A stretch of 64,000 nucleotides of DNA from Muscardinus avellanarius (GCA_963383645.1 OY726558.1:179395134-179459133); one strand, 5' to 3'; counted from the first letter of the stretch, positions 33,656 through 46,529 are shown. Notes: generated by a model not told the origin, from the sequence alone. Program-made: numbers and translations.

Positions 33656-35425
33656 AAGACTTCTGAAGTTGCAAAAAGTAAGCTCTGTGGACATAAAATA
33701 TCGCTATGTTTCTATCTCATTCTTCCTTCTTTTCAACCTTTCGTCTCAGTGATATGAAATTTCTCATTGACATGTCTCTGCTGCTTTTGAAGAGTGCTGA
33801 TATAAAAATAGATGTAATGTAACCGGTCCCACTCAATTGTCAGTTTGCCTGGACTGAATCAGATGTGTTAAAAGCTTTAAACAAATTACCTTCAGCAGCA
33901 GATCATAATTTATATACTAAGTTATGATGCAACTTGCCACTTAGAAACTTAAAGCATTGGATATAGTCTCAGGCTAATGGCCTGCTTACTTAATAAAACA
34001 AGTGCATGTGGCTTAGTTCCCAGTTGGATAAACCAAAACACATTCTCAGTGGTCATTTTTCTGGAACACTAAAAAGATCCTCAAGGAAATTATCTCGCAT
34101 AATTGGTGAGGCTGCAGAATTTATTATTTTATTGTTTTTTTTCATAATCATAATGGAAATTCTTCTAATTATAAATAACCTCTAGAGTTCCTCATTTCCA
34201 TTTACTTATTGGGATGGAGTATTTGAATCCTATTACATTGTTTAATACTACGTTCTTTTAAAAATATGTTCACTTCAGATAAGACTTTACAAGGTATGGG
34301 TATAATTTAGTTTGTCAATATTTTTCTTACAGTATCTCTTTCAATTTTACAGCTAAAATATTTTTAAAAATGTAATCAGACTTTATAAGAAATAAATAAT
34401 TCAGAGAAGCAGGAAAGAGAATGATTGCTTTATAAATAATTTATTCCATTATAATCACACATGCATCTTAGCATAATCACATTTGGGGGTAAATATATAA
34501 AGCAGACTAGATATTTGGGTGAACTGGTGGCAAGATAGGCTTCTAAGCACACCCAATGTGATTAATAATGATTAATATTTCAAACTGTATGTGGTAACAT
34601 GATTGCTTTTTATTATTATTATCAACAAATCCAAATGATTTTTATTTCAAATATTTTAAGTAATAAATATCAAATTTGATGAAGCAAAAATCTCCTTACA
34701 TTAAAAATAGTTAAAACACTATATTCCTATTAATTTTATGCAGGAGCTTTAAAAATTCTTTTGAATAGCTGACCTATATATTTATGTTAAATATTTTTTA
34801 TTCTTTTTTAATTTTATCTCACTCAGATGTTGAATCCCAAAACATTGACTTCAATATATTCTTTAAAGTATTTCTCTGATGCGTCAGTGATCTAGGAAAT
34901 CAAATTTACCAACATCTGGTGGCAAAGAAATTGTCAATAATTATTAATAATTAACATGTTAAAATACATTTTACATAAGTGTTCTTTAGAAATTTGTTCA
35001 AGCATAAGGAACATAAAGAAAAAGTTTTACTTTGAGATGTCAATTATAGGTTCTATTGAAAAATGCTACATACCTTATTAAAATATTCAAAATCTCATTT
35101 AAGTTGAAACTATTATGCAAAATTCCATTAAAATCACCGGCTTTCCTGATAATCAATGTTCAGTGGAAGATTCATTAAGCTCAATATTTAAAGAATATTT
35201 CTATTTTCTGCCAATCTTTATAATAAAGGTTTTTAATTACTATGAAGCACCCCAATTTTTTATTTAATACAGAAAGAAAATTATCTATATAATACAGTTG
35301 ATTCTAATATCATTGGTTATACATAAAAGGAGTTTTAACATATGAAAGACAGCAATTATTAGGAGTTTTAAAACAGATGTTAAAAAAGATTCTCATTTTT
35401 TTAATTTCAGCAAAGTAGATTATTC
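33656..35425. other. Repeat-free unique stretch
   Basis: About 1.8 kb without any recognised mobile element, the longest clean block in the right half. It is rich in TAAT-type motifs and free of long ORFs. Confidence 0.4.
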
Positions 35426-35426
35426 T

Positions 35427-35428
35427 TT

Positions 35429-35472
<44 letters not shown>

Positions 35473-35476
35473 TCCT
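35427..35476. repeat. (TTTC)n microsatellite
   Basis: About 12 tetranucleotide units followed by a decayed SINE-like 'tgcagaactgaggctggaac'. Confidence 0.95.
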
Positions 35477-35686
35477 TTGTTCTTTCTTTTTCTATGCAGA
35501 ACTGAGGCTGGAACTCAACAAAAGGAAAATGATCTTTACATATTGTGAGTTTAACAAGTAAATATTACAGGCAAAATCTATGGAAGCAAACCATATTACT
35601 TAGTTGACAATTTCTAAAACACACATAATGACTATGGAATTATTTTGATAATCAAACTATAACTTAATTAAGTATGTAATAAAGTA

Positions 35687-35862
35687 AGACATGCACAGTG
35701 AGGCATGTCTGTACTCCCACTACTTAGAAGACTGAGGCAAGAGGAGCTCAGGTTCTAGGCCAAGGAATTGTAATTTAGCAAGATCCTGTTTCAAAATGAA
35801 AACTAAAAAGGGCTGGGCCTGCAGCTCCATGGTAGAACATTTCTGAGTTCAGTTCCTAGTAC

Positions 35863-35910
<48 letters not shown>
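35687..35910 (+). mobile_element. B1-dID-like SINE with (CA)n(A)n tail
   Basis: Diverged head 'gtgaggcatgtctgtactcc', 'gatcctgtttcaaaatgaaa', right part 'gggctgggcctgcagctcca', then a (CA)n run (35864-35892) and an A-run. Confidence 0.85.
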
Positions 35911-36038
35911 CCCACACAATAAATTATCTGATATAAGCACTGAATGCAAGTAGATATTTGTCATATAAAATTAGAACATATTTTAAAGCTATTTTAGGTA
36001 TCATTTTTGTAAAGACAAATATTATATTAAAATACATA

Positions 36039-36230
36039 AGCCAGGTACTGTTGTTCACACTGTAATCCCAGTACTTAGAATCTGAGACAAATTCTAGACC
36101 AACCCTAGCAAATTAGTGAAATCCTCAGCTTTATTTAGAAATAGAAAATAAAGTAGGGCTGCGCATGTAGCACAGAGGTAGAATACTCTTGAATTCAATC
36201 CCCAGTACTAAAAGAACAAAAAATAAGTAA
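36039..36230 (+). mobile_element. B1-dID-like SINE, old
   Basis: 'gccaggtactgttgttcaca', 'taatcccagtacttagaatc', linker, right part 'gggctgcgcatgtagcacag' and 'gaattcaatccccagtacta'. Confidence 0.88.
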
Positions 36231-36823
36231 CTATTAATAATCATAATAATTAACAATACATGCCATTTAACTAAGGTACAGTTTTCAGTTTGAAATGTGT
36301 TATTTTGATGTTTTGTATAAGTTCTTTGCAGAAGCTAAAAATGTAAAATTTTAAACAGTAACCAGTTTACCATGGTCTACAATTTGTTACCATTGAATTT
36401 TTTTTCCTCAGGTCACTGCTTTCTGTTCCAGTACACTGAAATAAATGAAAAACATATTTTTCAAAATAATTAACTATTAATTCCAGGTCCACACTTAACT
36501 ATCCAGTTGCTCATCTGTATAAAGTGATTTACAAATGTTAAAATTTGCATCTCTTTGTTTAATTATAAATTTGAAAAACAGATTCTTTATTTAACAATTA
36601 GTACAAAGTGATCAATGGTACAATATGGTAGGGACAGAGTAGCTTTTCCTTTCCAAGTAAATGATTTATGAGTTTGAGAACAAAATAAATTTCAAAAACC
36701 TCTTGTACAAGTTGCCGTTAAATTTAATGAGATAATACTGAGAATATCGAAGAAATGCAATGGAGCTATTTCTGTATAAGATCAAAGGCTTACTAAACAA
36801 GGTATGAAGTGAAATTGGACATC
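36231..36823. other. Unique AT-rich stretch
   Basis: No recognised feature. Confidence 0.4.
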
Positions 36824-37044
36824 TATTTTTTATGCTAGGGATTGAATTCAGGGACTTTTTTTTTTTAATTTCATTGGTGCATTTTAGTCATACATTTTAA
36901 AGGAGTACAAGATGGTAGAAGACTCCAGAGACTTTCTACCTCTCAGCTAGTCTCCCTTACATTGCTGAGACTGGCCTTGAAGCTGTAATCCTCCTGTCTC
37001 AGTTTCCCATAAACTGAGATCACACACATGTATCACCATGCTGA
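36824..37044 (-). mobile_element. B1-dID-like SINE split by a nested insertion
   Basis: Reverse copy. The ID part 'gggattgaattcagggactt' is interrupted at 36858 and resumes at 36926 ('cagagactttctacctctca'). The left part and a decayed head follow. Confidence 0.85.
36858..36925 (-). mobile_element. 68-bp L1 3'-end-like insertion inside a SINE
   Basis: Poly-T, 'aatttcattggtgcatttta' and 'gtcatacattttaaaggagt', flanked by 'cagggactt' (36849-36857) and 'cagagactt' (36926-36934), a 9-bp target duplication with one mismatch. It shares its core with 6546-6660 and 20035-20135. Confidence 0.7.
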
Positions 37045-38737
37045 ACTTGAAGTTGATTTTTTTAAGTAATTGTTTTTTTTTTTTTTTTTATAATTTGAAG
37101 ACTGATTTCAACTCGGTTCTCTATCCACTGATTTAAAAGTCAGGTTATATCTTAATCAGTTTTTTTTTCCTTTCACTTTTCCTGTGGAGGAGGTTTTATT
37201 ACACTAGGTGAAGACTAGACCAAAACTGACAGATAAAATTTCAAAGAGCAACATCCAGTAATGCAAGTACTGAGAAAAAAAAAAGTCTGATAAAACTAAA
37301 AAAAAAAAAAGTCTGATAAAACTAAAAAGTTTGGGAAATAGCAAAAGTGGAAAACTACAAGGTGAAAATGAAGACTTAAAGGGTAGAAAATAAGTCTGGT
37401 CTTTTTTGCTCAGTGTCAAAATGACTTTGTAGTGTAGCAATAAAAAGGGATTAGAAAATAAGAGAATGTTAAATTCACAAGCAAAGAAAAAGAGCCTTGT
37501 CACATTTGCCATATTTCTCTATTTTATCCATCACATTTGACACAAAACCATCGGCAGATGTTTTGCTGGATGTCTTCTACTTTGTGAGAAATAAGAAATA
37601 AAAGGAATTAATGTGAATAACTGCACTGAAATGAGATAAAAATGATAGATTATTTTTAGCAAGACATTAAATGTCATATTAAACTCAAAGTGCTCTGAAG
37701 AATTTTCAGTGGTGTTATAACTTACCAGACAAAGGATGTAAAGCAGTGTAATAATTTTAAATATATGTCTTTGAAATGTAGGAAAATAATAATAAAAAAA
37801 TTCAGTTAAATATAATATAAAGTTTTTAAATGTATTTTAAATGCATGTTTGTTACTTCTTGAAGGATGTTAACCAGATCTACTGTTACCTATATTACATT
37901 CCTCTCAAAATGATAAAGCATGACATACTACATAAAATACAATTGAAAATTTAATTTTCTCTAAAAGATGATTTTGTAGAGTAGTAAGTGACACAAGAGT
38001 GTGAAATGGCATTACCCATTTTCTGCATTTCTGATTATAATTCATAAACCTTAGCTAGTGAAAACATTCATTATTGAATCCTCTGAAGTTTATATCATTT
38101 ATTTAAAGTTGTTTATGCCTCAAAATTTATCAGAAGTATGCTGGATCCATGGATAAAGGAAGAAAAGTTCCTACTCTTGAATAACACAAAATGTGATAGA
38201 AGAGAAAAAAGCAACACACAGTGAATATGCTATGTGGGCTAAAATGCACATAACAGGTAACATCCCAGCACAAGAAAAAAAATAATGTCTGATTTCAATA
38301 AAAAACAGCTTATCACATTTTTAAGACATAGCTGCACATTTTCAATATGGCTGTCAAAGCTCTTTGTGTCTGGCCTAAGAGATTCGATCCTTGATTTTTC
38401 TTTCAGCTTTATTAAATTATACATGCTCACAAAATTCTATCCAAACTGGTTTTCCTAAAATGATAGAATTAATAGGATCAGTCCATGTAAAACATATGGT
38501 TTTGCATGTGCCCTTTTCTTATAAAATAATATATTTTTGACACCTTCCATAGGTGGCTTCTTATTTTTTTTCCATGTCTACTGTTGATGTTAATCCCTTT
38601 CTGAAGTAGGTTCTCTGTTCTTTTCCAACATTTTATCCTTTCTGTTTTCTGGTAATTCTCTATTTGTTTCTTTGCTTGGTTGTCAGTTGTCCCCATTACT
38701 AGAACACATACGCCATGAAGGCAAATAACATATTGGC
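37045..38737. other. Unique AT-rich stretch with a small tandem duplication
   Basis: A 26-bp unit ('gtctgataaaactaaaa' plus A-run) occurs twice at about 37275-37330. The 102-codon minus frame at 37204-37512 is Phe/Leu/Ser-rich and has no recognisable domain. Confidence 0.4.
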
Positions 38738-38909
38738 TTTTTTTTTATTTTGGTGGTACTGGGGTTCCTGGAAACCCTTCTACCTCAGGGCTACACTCCC
38801 AGATCTATTTTTATATTTTTATTTGGAAACACAGTCTTCGAACATGTGCAGTCCTCCTGTCTCTGCCTCCCAAGCACAGGGATTACAAGTGTGCGCCACC
38901 ATGCCTGGC
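38738..38909 (-). mobile_element. B1-dID-like SINE, young subfamily, internally deleted
   Basis: 'actggggttcctggaaaccc', 'ctcagggctacactcccaga' and a young-type left part with about 25 bp missing after 'tttggaaacacagtctt'. Head 'gcgccaccatgcctggca'. Confidence 0.92.
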
Positions 38910-39050
38910 ACATAATGACATCTTTGGCAAGTCTTCCTCCCACAGTGCTCAGCTCTCCCCAGTTTGCTCATCTGCAAAGCAGAAATTGATTCTAATGGGA
39001 CATCATGAATGATATTGTAGATTCAATAATAAAATCTAATACCGCAATTG
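38910..39050. other. Short unique spacer
   Basis: Nothing recognised between the SINE and the L1 tail. Confidence 0.35.
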
Positions 39051-39052
39051 TA

Positions 39053-40018
39053 TTTTTTTTATGGCTGACTAAAATTCCATTGTGTACATATCCCACCGTT
39101 TTGTAATCCATTCATCTGTTGATGGACGTCTTGGCTGTTTCCTTACTTTGGTTATGGTGAATTTTGCAGCTATGAACAGATACACATGCATTAGTTTGGT
39201 AGTTTGGTTTCCTTTCTTTTGGGTAGACACCCAGAAGTGGTATTGCTGGATTGAATGGTAGATTTGTTCCCATTCTTCTGAGGATTCTCCATACTGTTTT
39301 CACAAGTGGTTGCACTAATTTGCAATCCCACCAACAATGTTTTAGAGTTCCTCTTCTCCACATCCTCACCAGCATTTGTTATGATTGCCATTCTAGTTGG
39401 GATTAGGTGAAATCTCAGGGTAGTTTTGATTTGCATCTCTTTGATTGATTGCCAATGATGTTGAGCATTTTTTCATGCATTTATTGGCCATTTGAATTTC
39501 TTTCATGAAGTGTCTATATAGTTCACTTGCCCATTTTTTTATTGGATGATTTGGGTTTTTTTTAGTGTTGAGTTTCTTATGTAATCTATATATTCTAGAT
39601 ATTAGTCCTCTATCGAAGGTGTAGGTGGCAAAAATCTTCTCCCATTCTGTTGGCTCTCGATTGAGGTTTTTGACAGTTTCCTTTGCTGAACAGAAGCGCT
39701 TCAATTTCATGCAATCCCATGCATTGATTCGCCTTTTGATTTGTTGTGCCTTCAGGGTCTTATTGAGAAAGTGTTTATCTGTGCCTATGTGTTGCAGTGT
39801 TGGACCTATGCCCTCTTCGAGGAGCCTTAAGCTCTCTAGTCTAATTTCCAAATCTTTGATCCATCTTGAATTGACTCTTGCACAGGGTGAAAAAGTGGGA
39901 TTAATTTCCAATTTTCTGCATATGGTTAACCAGTTTTGCCAACACCATTTGTTGAAGAGGTTATATTTTTTCCAGTGTATGTTTTTGGCCCCTTTGTCAA
40001 AAATCAATTGGCTGAAAT
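39053..40018 (-). pseudogene. L1 ORF2 C-terminal region, truncated and frameshifted
   Basis: A minus-strand 204-codon frame (39393-40007) shows NKWCWQNW, SRWIKDLEIR, LKRFCSAKETV, REPTEWEKIFATYTFDRGLI and MKKCSTSLAI, the ordered landmarks of the L1 ORF2p C-terminus beyond the reverse transcriptase. Frameshifts then move the reading to 39191-39436 ([19 protein letters not shown]) and 39112-39375 ([27 protein letters not shown]). The copy is 5'-truncated at about 40018 and ends in an A-run (T-run at 39051-39060), probably by internal priming. Its good preservation suggests a fairly recent insertion. Confidence 0.92.
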
Positions 40019-40165
40019 AATGTTTTGAAATAGAAGAAAGATTTAAAATGAGGCAATCATTCTCAGCTAAAATTAATTTCGAAGTAAAATAAGGCTCTTT
40101 TGTTAAGAAAGAGGATGCTGCTGGCAGAGGGTTAGTAGGAAGATTTGAAAAATTGTCTTAAACAT
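40019..40165. other. Short unique spacer
   Basis: No feature recognised. Confidence 0.35.
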
Positions 40166-40167
40166 TC

Positions 40168-40350
40168 CTTTTTTGGTACTAGGTATTGAAATCAGAAGTA
40201 TCTCAACTCTGAGCTACGCACTCATCCCTATTTTATTTTTTCTTTTGAATCAGAATCTCACTACGTTGCTAAGGCTATCCTCTAACCTGTGATCCTCCTG
40301 TCTTAGCTTCCCAAGTACTGAATTTACACTTGTTTTCTCTATGCCCAGCT
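40168..40350 (-). mobile_element. B1-dID-like SINE, very old
   Basis: Reverse copy: 'tggtactaggtattgaaatc', 'actctgagctacgcactcat', 'tgaatcagaatctcactacg' and a decayed head 'atgcccagct'. Confidence 0.8.
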
Positions 40351-42165
40351 TTAAATATACTTTTAAAACAAAAGAAACCAGAGCACATTGTTAGACTAAA
40401 ACAAACCCCAAACAATCTTATCTGAAATATAATAATTTAAAATATATCCAAGCTGTCACTTTGCATTTAAGTATTACTAAAGTCATGGCATTTAATTTTC
40501 AAACTTTATAAAAAGTAAGGGCATTAGTGACATCCTGTGTTTTGTCTTCGTCCATCATCACTTCTACAAAAGTTCCTATCATCATATTCTAAATAAAACT
40601 CTCTATTTCTGTTGATTGCTTTCTCAATTAATTAAGTTTTCTTGTGATTTTTAAATATAAGTTCTCTACACTTCTTTGGTAATTTCATGCTCCATTTTCT
40701 CAATTAGGAGTTAGAGAGATAAGTAATATACCATTACAAAGAAGGTTCAAAGGTCATGGATTATGATTTTCTTCTAAATGTGAGATGACAGTCTGGATGC
40801 CATTTGCATGGTAAGAAAAAGAGAGACAGATTTTTTGTAACCTTTTCTTGTTTATATCTTCCTTCAGGTTTCTAGCAGATTTAATTATGTCAATACAACA
40901 TTTTCAAGTACAAAATGCCTTTGAGGAAACAAGGATAGAAACAGTTGATAATGTAAAAAGTCAGCTCAGTATTATTTTAGAAGTTGTCAGCACTTTTGAA
41001 ATTGAATTGATAAGCTAATTTGTTTTTCTTTTCAGCATCTTAATTCATTAATCAGATGAAAACTTAGCCATGAATTCATAATAAAAATAATTCTTTAACT
41101 TTTATAAAATAATCTTATAGTTTCTTTTAAGGAAGTTTTTAAGAAAGGTCATTGAAAGTGACTTTTAAAATACTGTACTTTGTAAGGGAAATTATCTCCT
41201 AAACGTATGAACAATTCATTAAATCTGTGGTACCGCTGAAATATTGTCAGGGACTAGAGATCAGCGATTTTAGGAAAAACTCATTATAATGAATAAACAC
41301 CAATCATTTTCAAGTGAACTCCATTTAACTGAGATAGTTTTTTAATCGTACTTTTTTTTCTGTGTTCAGGAATAGAAGCATGCCTTAATTACTTTCAGAG
41401 TATGTACAATATAGCTAAAAGTATTTCTCTACCTGAAAAGAAAATTAAATATTATTATCAAAAAATAGTATGGGGCTAGGAAATATAGTTCACTAATGTA
41501 AAACCTCCTTTATTTCTTAAATCATTTAAAATCATATGTCATTCTCAATATCATGTGGGGAAAAGAGAGGATGGAGCAGGGGGAAAGGTCACCAAGTGAT
41601 GTATTCATGTATGTCACTTTCACTCTGACCTACATTAAGAGGTGAGACTACAATGCACTGATAAAAATATATTTAAAAAAATACTAACTTTGACAACCAA
41701 TGAGTTGTTTAATCATTTATTCTCTTGGTGATATGAAGAGGCAACATTTGTTTGTCTTAATTATAGAGACAGAAAGAAATAGACTCAGATGAAATTCAGC
41801 TTAAAACAACTTCACATGTTAACAAAAAAAGCAAGAGATTTGTACAAGAAATATATCATGAGGTTTGAAAATATGAAATCTAAGAAACCAGACACAAAAT
41901 TCCATGTATTTATGTATAATTTTAGTTATATAAAATGTAACCAAAGCCAATCTATAAAAAACAAAATATGTTAGTGATTTGCCTAGAGCTGAGGAAAGGA
42001 AATGATAAAGTAACTTCTAATAAATACTTTAGGAATGATGAAAAGTTTTTAAAATTAGGTTTTGGTAAATATTGTACAGCTATATTCATATTTTAGGGAA
42101 CATTGATTTATATACATTAAATGAGTGAATTTTATAGTATTTTTCCTCAATATACATGTTAAACA
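40351..42165. other. Repeat-poor unique stretch
   Basis: No mobile element, exon or RNA gene recognised in about 1.8 kb of AT-rich DNA. Confidence 0.4.
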
Positions 42166-42243
42166 TATATATATATACATATATATGTACATATATACAC
42201 ACACACACACATATATATATACATATATATATATACACACACA
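42166..42243. repeat. Interleaved (TA)n/(CA)n microsatellite
   Basis: Alternating TATATA, ACATAT and ACACAC blocks. Confidence 0.95.
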
Positions 42244-42740
42244 ATTTCTATAAATACAACAATTTTCACATTAAATTTCTTTGCACTTCTTGGTTTTTAT
42301 TTATTTTTACAACTTTAAGGCTTATTTGTTAATCTTTCTAAATTTTTAATATATAAGCCTAGTCTTTTATGTTTACCAGCATTTGTATTATTTTTTATTT
42401 CTTCATATTGTTTCAAGTACAAATCTGTTTTCTACAATTTACCTTTTTAATTCTTAATCTTTTACAAATAATTTTCACTCATTGCACATTCAATTTCTTA
42501 GCACATTTTGAGTTTGACTTGCTTTCACAATTCCAAGTGTTATTTGTTTGTTCTTCCAGTAGGAATGTAGAAAGTAAAATTGTACAGGCTGTAAAATTTC
42601 TATGTTCACTTCAAGACTCAGATCAAATTTATATTATTTATCAACACTCTCTGAGGTAAAATTAATCTTACTATTTTGACCTTATAGTAGTTTATTTAAT
42701 GTAGTATTATTTTTCTGTTAGATTTGTATAGATGACTGTC
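42244..42740. other. Unique AT-rich stretch
   Basis: The 96-codon plus frame at 42369-42659 has no recognisable domain. Confidence 0.4.
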
Positions 42741-42867
42741 TTTTTCTGAAACAGGGTCTGACTAAATTGTGGAGGGCCTCACTGAGTAGCTGAGGCTGGC
42801 CAGGAACCTGGCATTCTCCTGTCTTTCAAGTATTGTGATTACAAGCATGTCCCACCACACCTGGCTG
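42741..42867 (-). mobile_element. B1-dID-like SINE, left part only
   Basis: 'tgaaacagggtctgactaaa', 'gaggctggccaggaacctgg' and head 'cccaccacacctggct'. The ID part is missing. Confidence 0.88.
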
Positions 42868-43312
42868 GCTATTTCTTTCTTGAATCCAGTAAAAATAACT
42901 TGTTTCTCATTTCTATAGGCTATGTATATCATAAAGAATCAAAATAATATCTTATATCATTCAATAAGCATAAATTGAATTCAGCATACTGATATGCATT
43001 GTTATTTAATAAACCTATATATATTCCCTCTGTCATAAGCACTAAATGAATGAATGTTATTTTTTGTGATTATGAATTTAATTACAATTAGAAAGATGAA
43101 TAAGACATAGTAATCAAGACTATAAAGAGTAAGAAGCCATCATTATTTTCATTAAATTCATAAAATTCAAAAAATAACCCATACATGTTTAACAGACTGT
43201 GTTTGATTTATTCACACAGTATTTGAGACACTACACAAAACTTTTTTATTTTTATTAAGTGAATGGAAAAGAAAATCTTATAAAAAGAATTTTGGTGACA
43301 AAGTAGTTCTCT
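42868..43312. other. Unique AT-rich stretch
   Basis: No recognised feature. Confidence 0.4.
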
Positions 43313-43517
43313 TTTGTTGGTGTTACTAAAGATTGAATATAGAGGTGTTCTACCTCTGAGCTACATTTTCAGTCCTTTTTACTTTCTTTTTTTAAACAGG
43401 CTCTCATTAAGTTTCTGAGAGACTTGCTGCACTGATAAAGCTTGTCTCAAACCTGTGCTCCTCCTATTTCAGCCTCCCAAGTAATTAAATTCTAAGTGAG
43501 TTCTACCATGCCTGGCT
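43313..43517 (-). mobile_element. B1-dID-like SINE, old
   Basis: 'ttggtgttactaaagattga', 'ctacctctgagctacatttt', 'caggctctcattaagtttct' and a head ending 'taccatgcctggct'. Confidence 0.85.
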
Positions 43518-45224
43518 TCAGATATTCCTTTTAGAGTAAGTAAAAATCCCAAGGAATAAATAGCATAATATGTTTAGGTGTATACATAAATTATTATTTC
43601 TTGACTCTAAGATGCAAGGAACTAAGTAATTAATGGAGAATCTGGCACACCATGTTACACCATGCTATGACAGTAATTGTAGTGACTTAATTCAATTTTT
43701 TTTTCATTAAATAAAATATCCATTTGGAAAGCACTAAAATTATATAGGTAAGGGATTAAAGATGTTAAGGTCTTTAGGAAAAAGTAGTCTTTATGGAAAA
43801 ACTTTAGTAGATATGAGATAAAGCATGTTAGAAACAATTAAAATTAGAGTAAAAGATGTTAAAAACTAGATATATTTGAAGTAAAATGAAAATCAAAGTA
43901 AAAAGTATAAAGATAAGTGGATGTATCTTAAATTTCTGGCTAAATCATTCAACCATGAATTTATGCATACTAATAGGAAACAAATTATTGTGATTAAACT
44001 GAAAGGGATAAATCATATAATTTTCAAATGTTTAAGGTCATTATGTGTATGAAACTGATTTGTTGCGTAGAAGTAGGTATTATTTACATGCAGGTTTTAG
44101 AAAAGCATTGGAGAAAAGATTTAATGATTATTCCTAATGCAAAATACCTGATAGTTATTATTTATTATTTATCTACATAATTTACACAAATAACAAAATT
44201 GACCCATTAAACACAAAAGGAATGTAAGACAGTGATGTTAATCCATTTTCTAGTTTCAAAGAGCTAGAAACTGTGCCTTTAATCATGGATTCATAATACC
44301 TTTCAAATAGACAAATTATGAAAAAAGTAGTATTCAGCTAGGTCAAATATTGTGTAACTATCAAATAAAGTTGAAAGAGAAAACTGTATTTCACAATTAA
44401 ATTTTATTTCTTTAGATGGCATTTTTTAAAATGTAGCCCTGTGCATTTATTTTTGCAGTTTTTTAGCAATGGAAAGAGAAAGTATAGCAATCTTGGGCCT
44501 GGCTATTGAACAAAAAAAAGAAGAAGCTATTAAGTTAGGAGAGGAGAAGAAAATGTGGTAAAACTATAGGGAACAAATTAGAAGAGAAAGACTGAAAGTT
44601 ATGTGAGAAAGAGATAAAAAATACTCCCAGATCTAAAGGAAGTGGAAGCAATTGAAATACAAAGCAGGAGTGAAGATCAGTGTTAAACTGCAGGAAATAA
44701 AATCACTTTCTCTGGGTCTCAATAAAATAAAATGAGTGAATGTAACAAGAGTTTGAATTTTATTTTACTCTTTGGAACCAGGAAGATGGTTGAGATATCC
44801 GTGGGCTTAATTTAGTATTTTGGTCATTTTTCTCACCTAATGTTATGATTTCATACCTTAGAAAATAATTGTGAATGTGTCCCTACCTTATTTGAAAGTG
44901 AAGTCAACATATATACATTTCTTTGTATGTCATATACATAAAATCCACCTGTTATTTTTTCTTTAAAACTGTAAAAATGAATTACTTGTGTTTATTCTTA
45001 TAGGTGTGGTACCTCTCTGATGGTGAAGTGATAAAAAACAAAATTGATAATATAAACATTCTCCCCATTTTGTGATTATACTAACTCATATCATTAGAAT
45101 GCTTATCAATTTCCCTGTCAAAGTACACCTTTGTTGTGAAAAGTAAACTGGGGCATATGAGTAAAGGTGAGATAAACTTACATCATGACTATGCAGAGTT
45201 CAAGTAATTTTTATTTATATTTAT
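43518..45224. other. Repeat-poor unique stretch
   Basis: About 1.7 kb of AT-rich single-copy sequence with nothing recognisable. Confidence 0.4.
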
Positions 45225-45544
45225 TTACTAGTCTTATATCAAACTAATGAATTTAGCTGGCAAACATTTTCTCCTGTTTTGTCAGCTTTTTGTTGAGGTT
45301 CTTGATAGTTTCCTTGACTGCACAGAAGCTTTTCAGTTTAATTCAATCTCCTTTTAATTTCTTGTGCCTTTGGGGTCGTGTTGGGCAAGTTTGTACATGT
45401 GTGTGTGTTGCAGGGTTGGACCTATGCCCTCAAGAAGCTGCAAAGTCTCTGGTCTAATTTCCAAGTATTTGATCCATCTTGAATTGACTCGTGTGCAGGT
45501 TGAGAAGGTGGAGTTTGTTTCCATTTTTTTGCATAGAGTTAACC

Positions 45545-45546
<2 letters not shown>
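45225..45546 (-). mobile_element. L1 ORF2 fragment
   Basis: Parallel to 39590-39930 of the larger L1 tail: 'gaggttcttgatagtttcct', 'gttggacctatgccctcaag', 'tgatccatcttgaattgact' and 'agagttaaccaatta'. It is more diverged than the copy at 39-40 kb, and a SINE abuts its right end. Confidence 0.85.
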
Positions 45547-45581
<35 letters not shown>

Positions 45582-45777
45582 TGTACTGGAGATTGAACTC
45601 AAAGGCATTCTAACTCTGAGTTACACCCCTAGTTCCATTTTATATTTTATTTTGATCCAGGATCTCACAAACTCCTGAGGGCTTCAACAAGTTACTGAGG
45701 CCAGCCTCAAACCTGTGATCCTTCTGTCTCAACTTTCCAAGTAGTAGAATTACAGGTGTGTTCTAGCATGCCTGGCT
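45547..45777 (-). mobile_element. B1-dID-like SINE with (TTTA)n tail
   Basis: (TTTA)n run at 45547-45582, 'gtactggagattgaactcaa', 'ctctgagttacacccctagt', linker, left part, head 'gcatgcctggct'. Confidence 0.9.
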
Positions 45778-45942
45778 ACAACTTAGCTAATTTTTTCTGA
45801 TGTAAAATTGCTAAAATTATATATATATAATATATATATTTATTATTTATATATTAAAATATATAATTAATTAATTTAAAATATATTAAATATATTTATT
45901 ATATATTTATATTCAAGTATACACGATTTCAATGTATAAAAT
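45778..45942. repeat. Extreme AT-rich low-complexity tract
   Basis: Mixed ATATAT/TTAATTAA/TATTAAAT sequence at about 45815-45920 with almost no G or C. Confidence 0.85.
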
Positions 45943-45943
45943 T

Positions 45944-46027
45944 GTTTTTGTGGTGCTGGATATGGAACCCAGGAACATTTTATCTCTGAGCTATACCCTG
46001 AGCCCTGAATTTTAGTCTGTCTGCTTA
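45944..46027 (-). mobile_element. B1-dID-like SINE, right (ID) part only
   Basis: 'tggtgctggatatggaaccc' and 'ctctgagctataccctgagc', cut where the next SINE tail starts. Confidence 0.85.
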
Positions 46028-46029
46028 TT

Positions 46030-46064
<35 letters not shown>

Positions 46065-46267
46065 TTTTGCAATAATGGGGATGGAACCCAGGGGCATTCT
46101 ACCTCTGAGCTAGATCCCAAGCCCTACTTTTTACTCTTTATTTGGAAACAGGGTCTCACTGAGTTGCAAAGGGTTTCTCTAAGTAGCTGAGACCATCCAC
46201 AAACCACAGTCCTCCATTCTCTACCTCCTGAATGCTTGGATTACAAACGCTCGCCACCACACCCAGC
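46028..46267 (-). mobile_element. B1-dID-like SINE with (TTTA)n tail
   Basis: (TTTA)n run, 'gggatggaacccaggggcat', 'ctctgagctagatcccaagc', 'ggaaacagggtctcactgag' and head 'tcgccaccacacccagca'. It inserted next to, or into, the preceding fragment in the same orientation. Confidence 0.92.
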
Positions 46268-46529
46268 ACAATGTATATAAATTTATGATTATAAAGATGG
46301 ATGTTATTCATATCATTATATATTTTTGCTATTCAAAATATCACATGCCATTTCTTTTAAAAATTTGCCTTCCTTGCTATTTACAACATTATAATTTTGT
46401 TAGGTTATACTTCATAGTTTGCTACACAAAAAATGGCAAATTTTTATTTATTGCTTACTTTTTTATTAGGAGTTGAATATTAAAAAGGGCTCAATTATGC
46501 TAGCAAAATCTTTATCATTAAGGCACATC
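46268..46529. other. Unique spacer
   Basis: No recognised feature. Confidence 0.35.

Noticed and set aside
37204..37512. 102-codon minus-strand frame
   Set aside because: Poly-Phe segments come from A-runs and a 26-bp duplication; no protein family resemblance.
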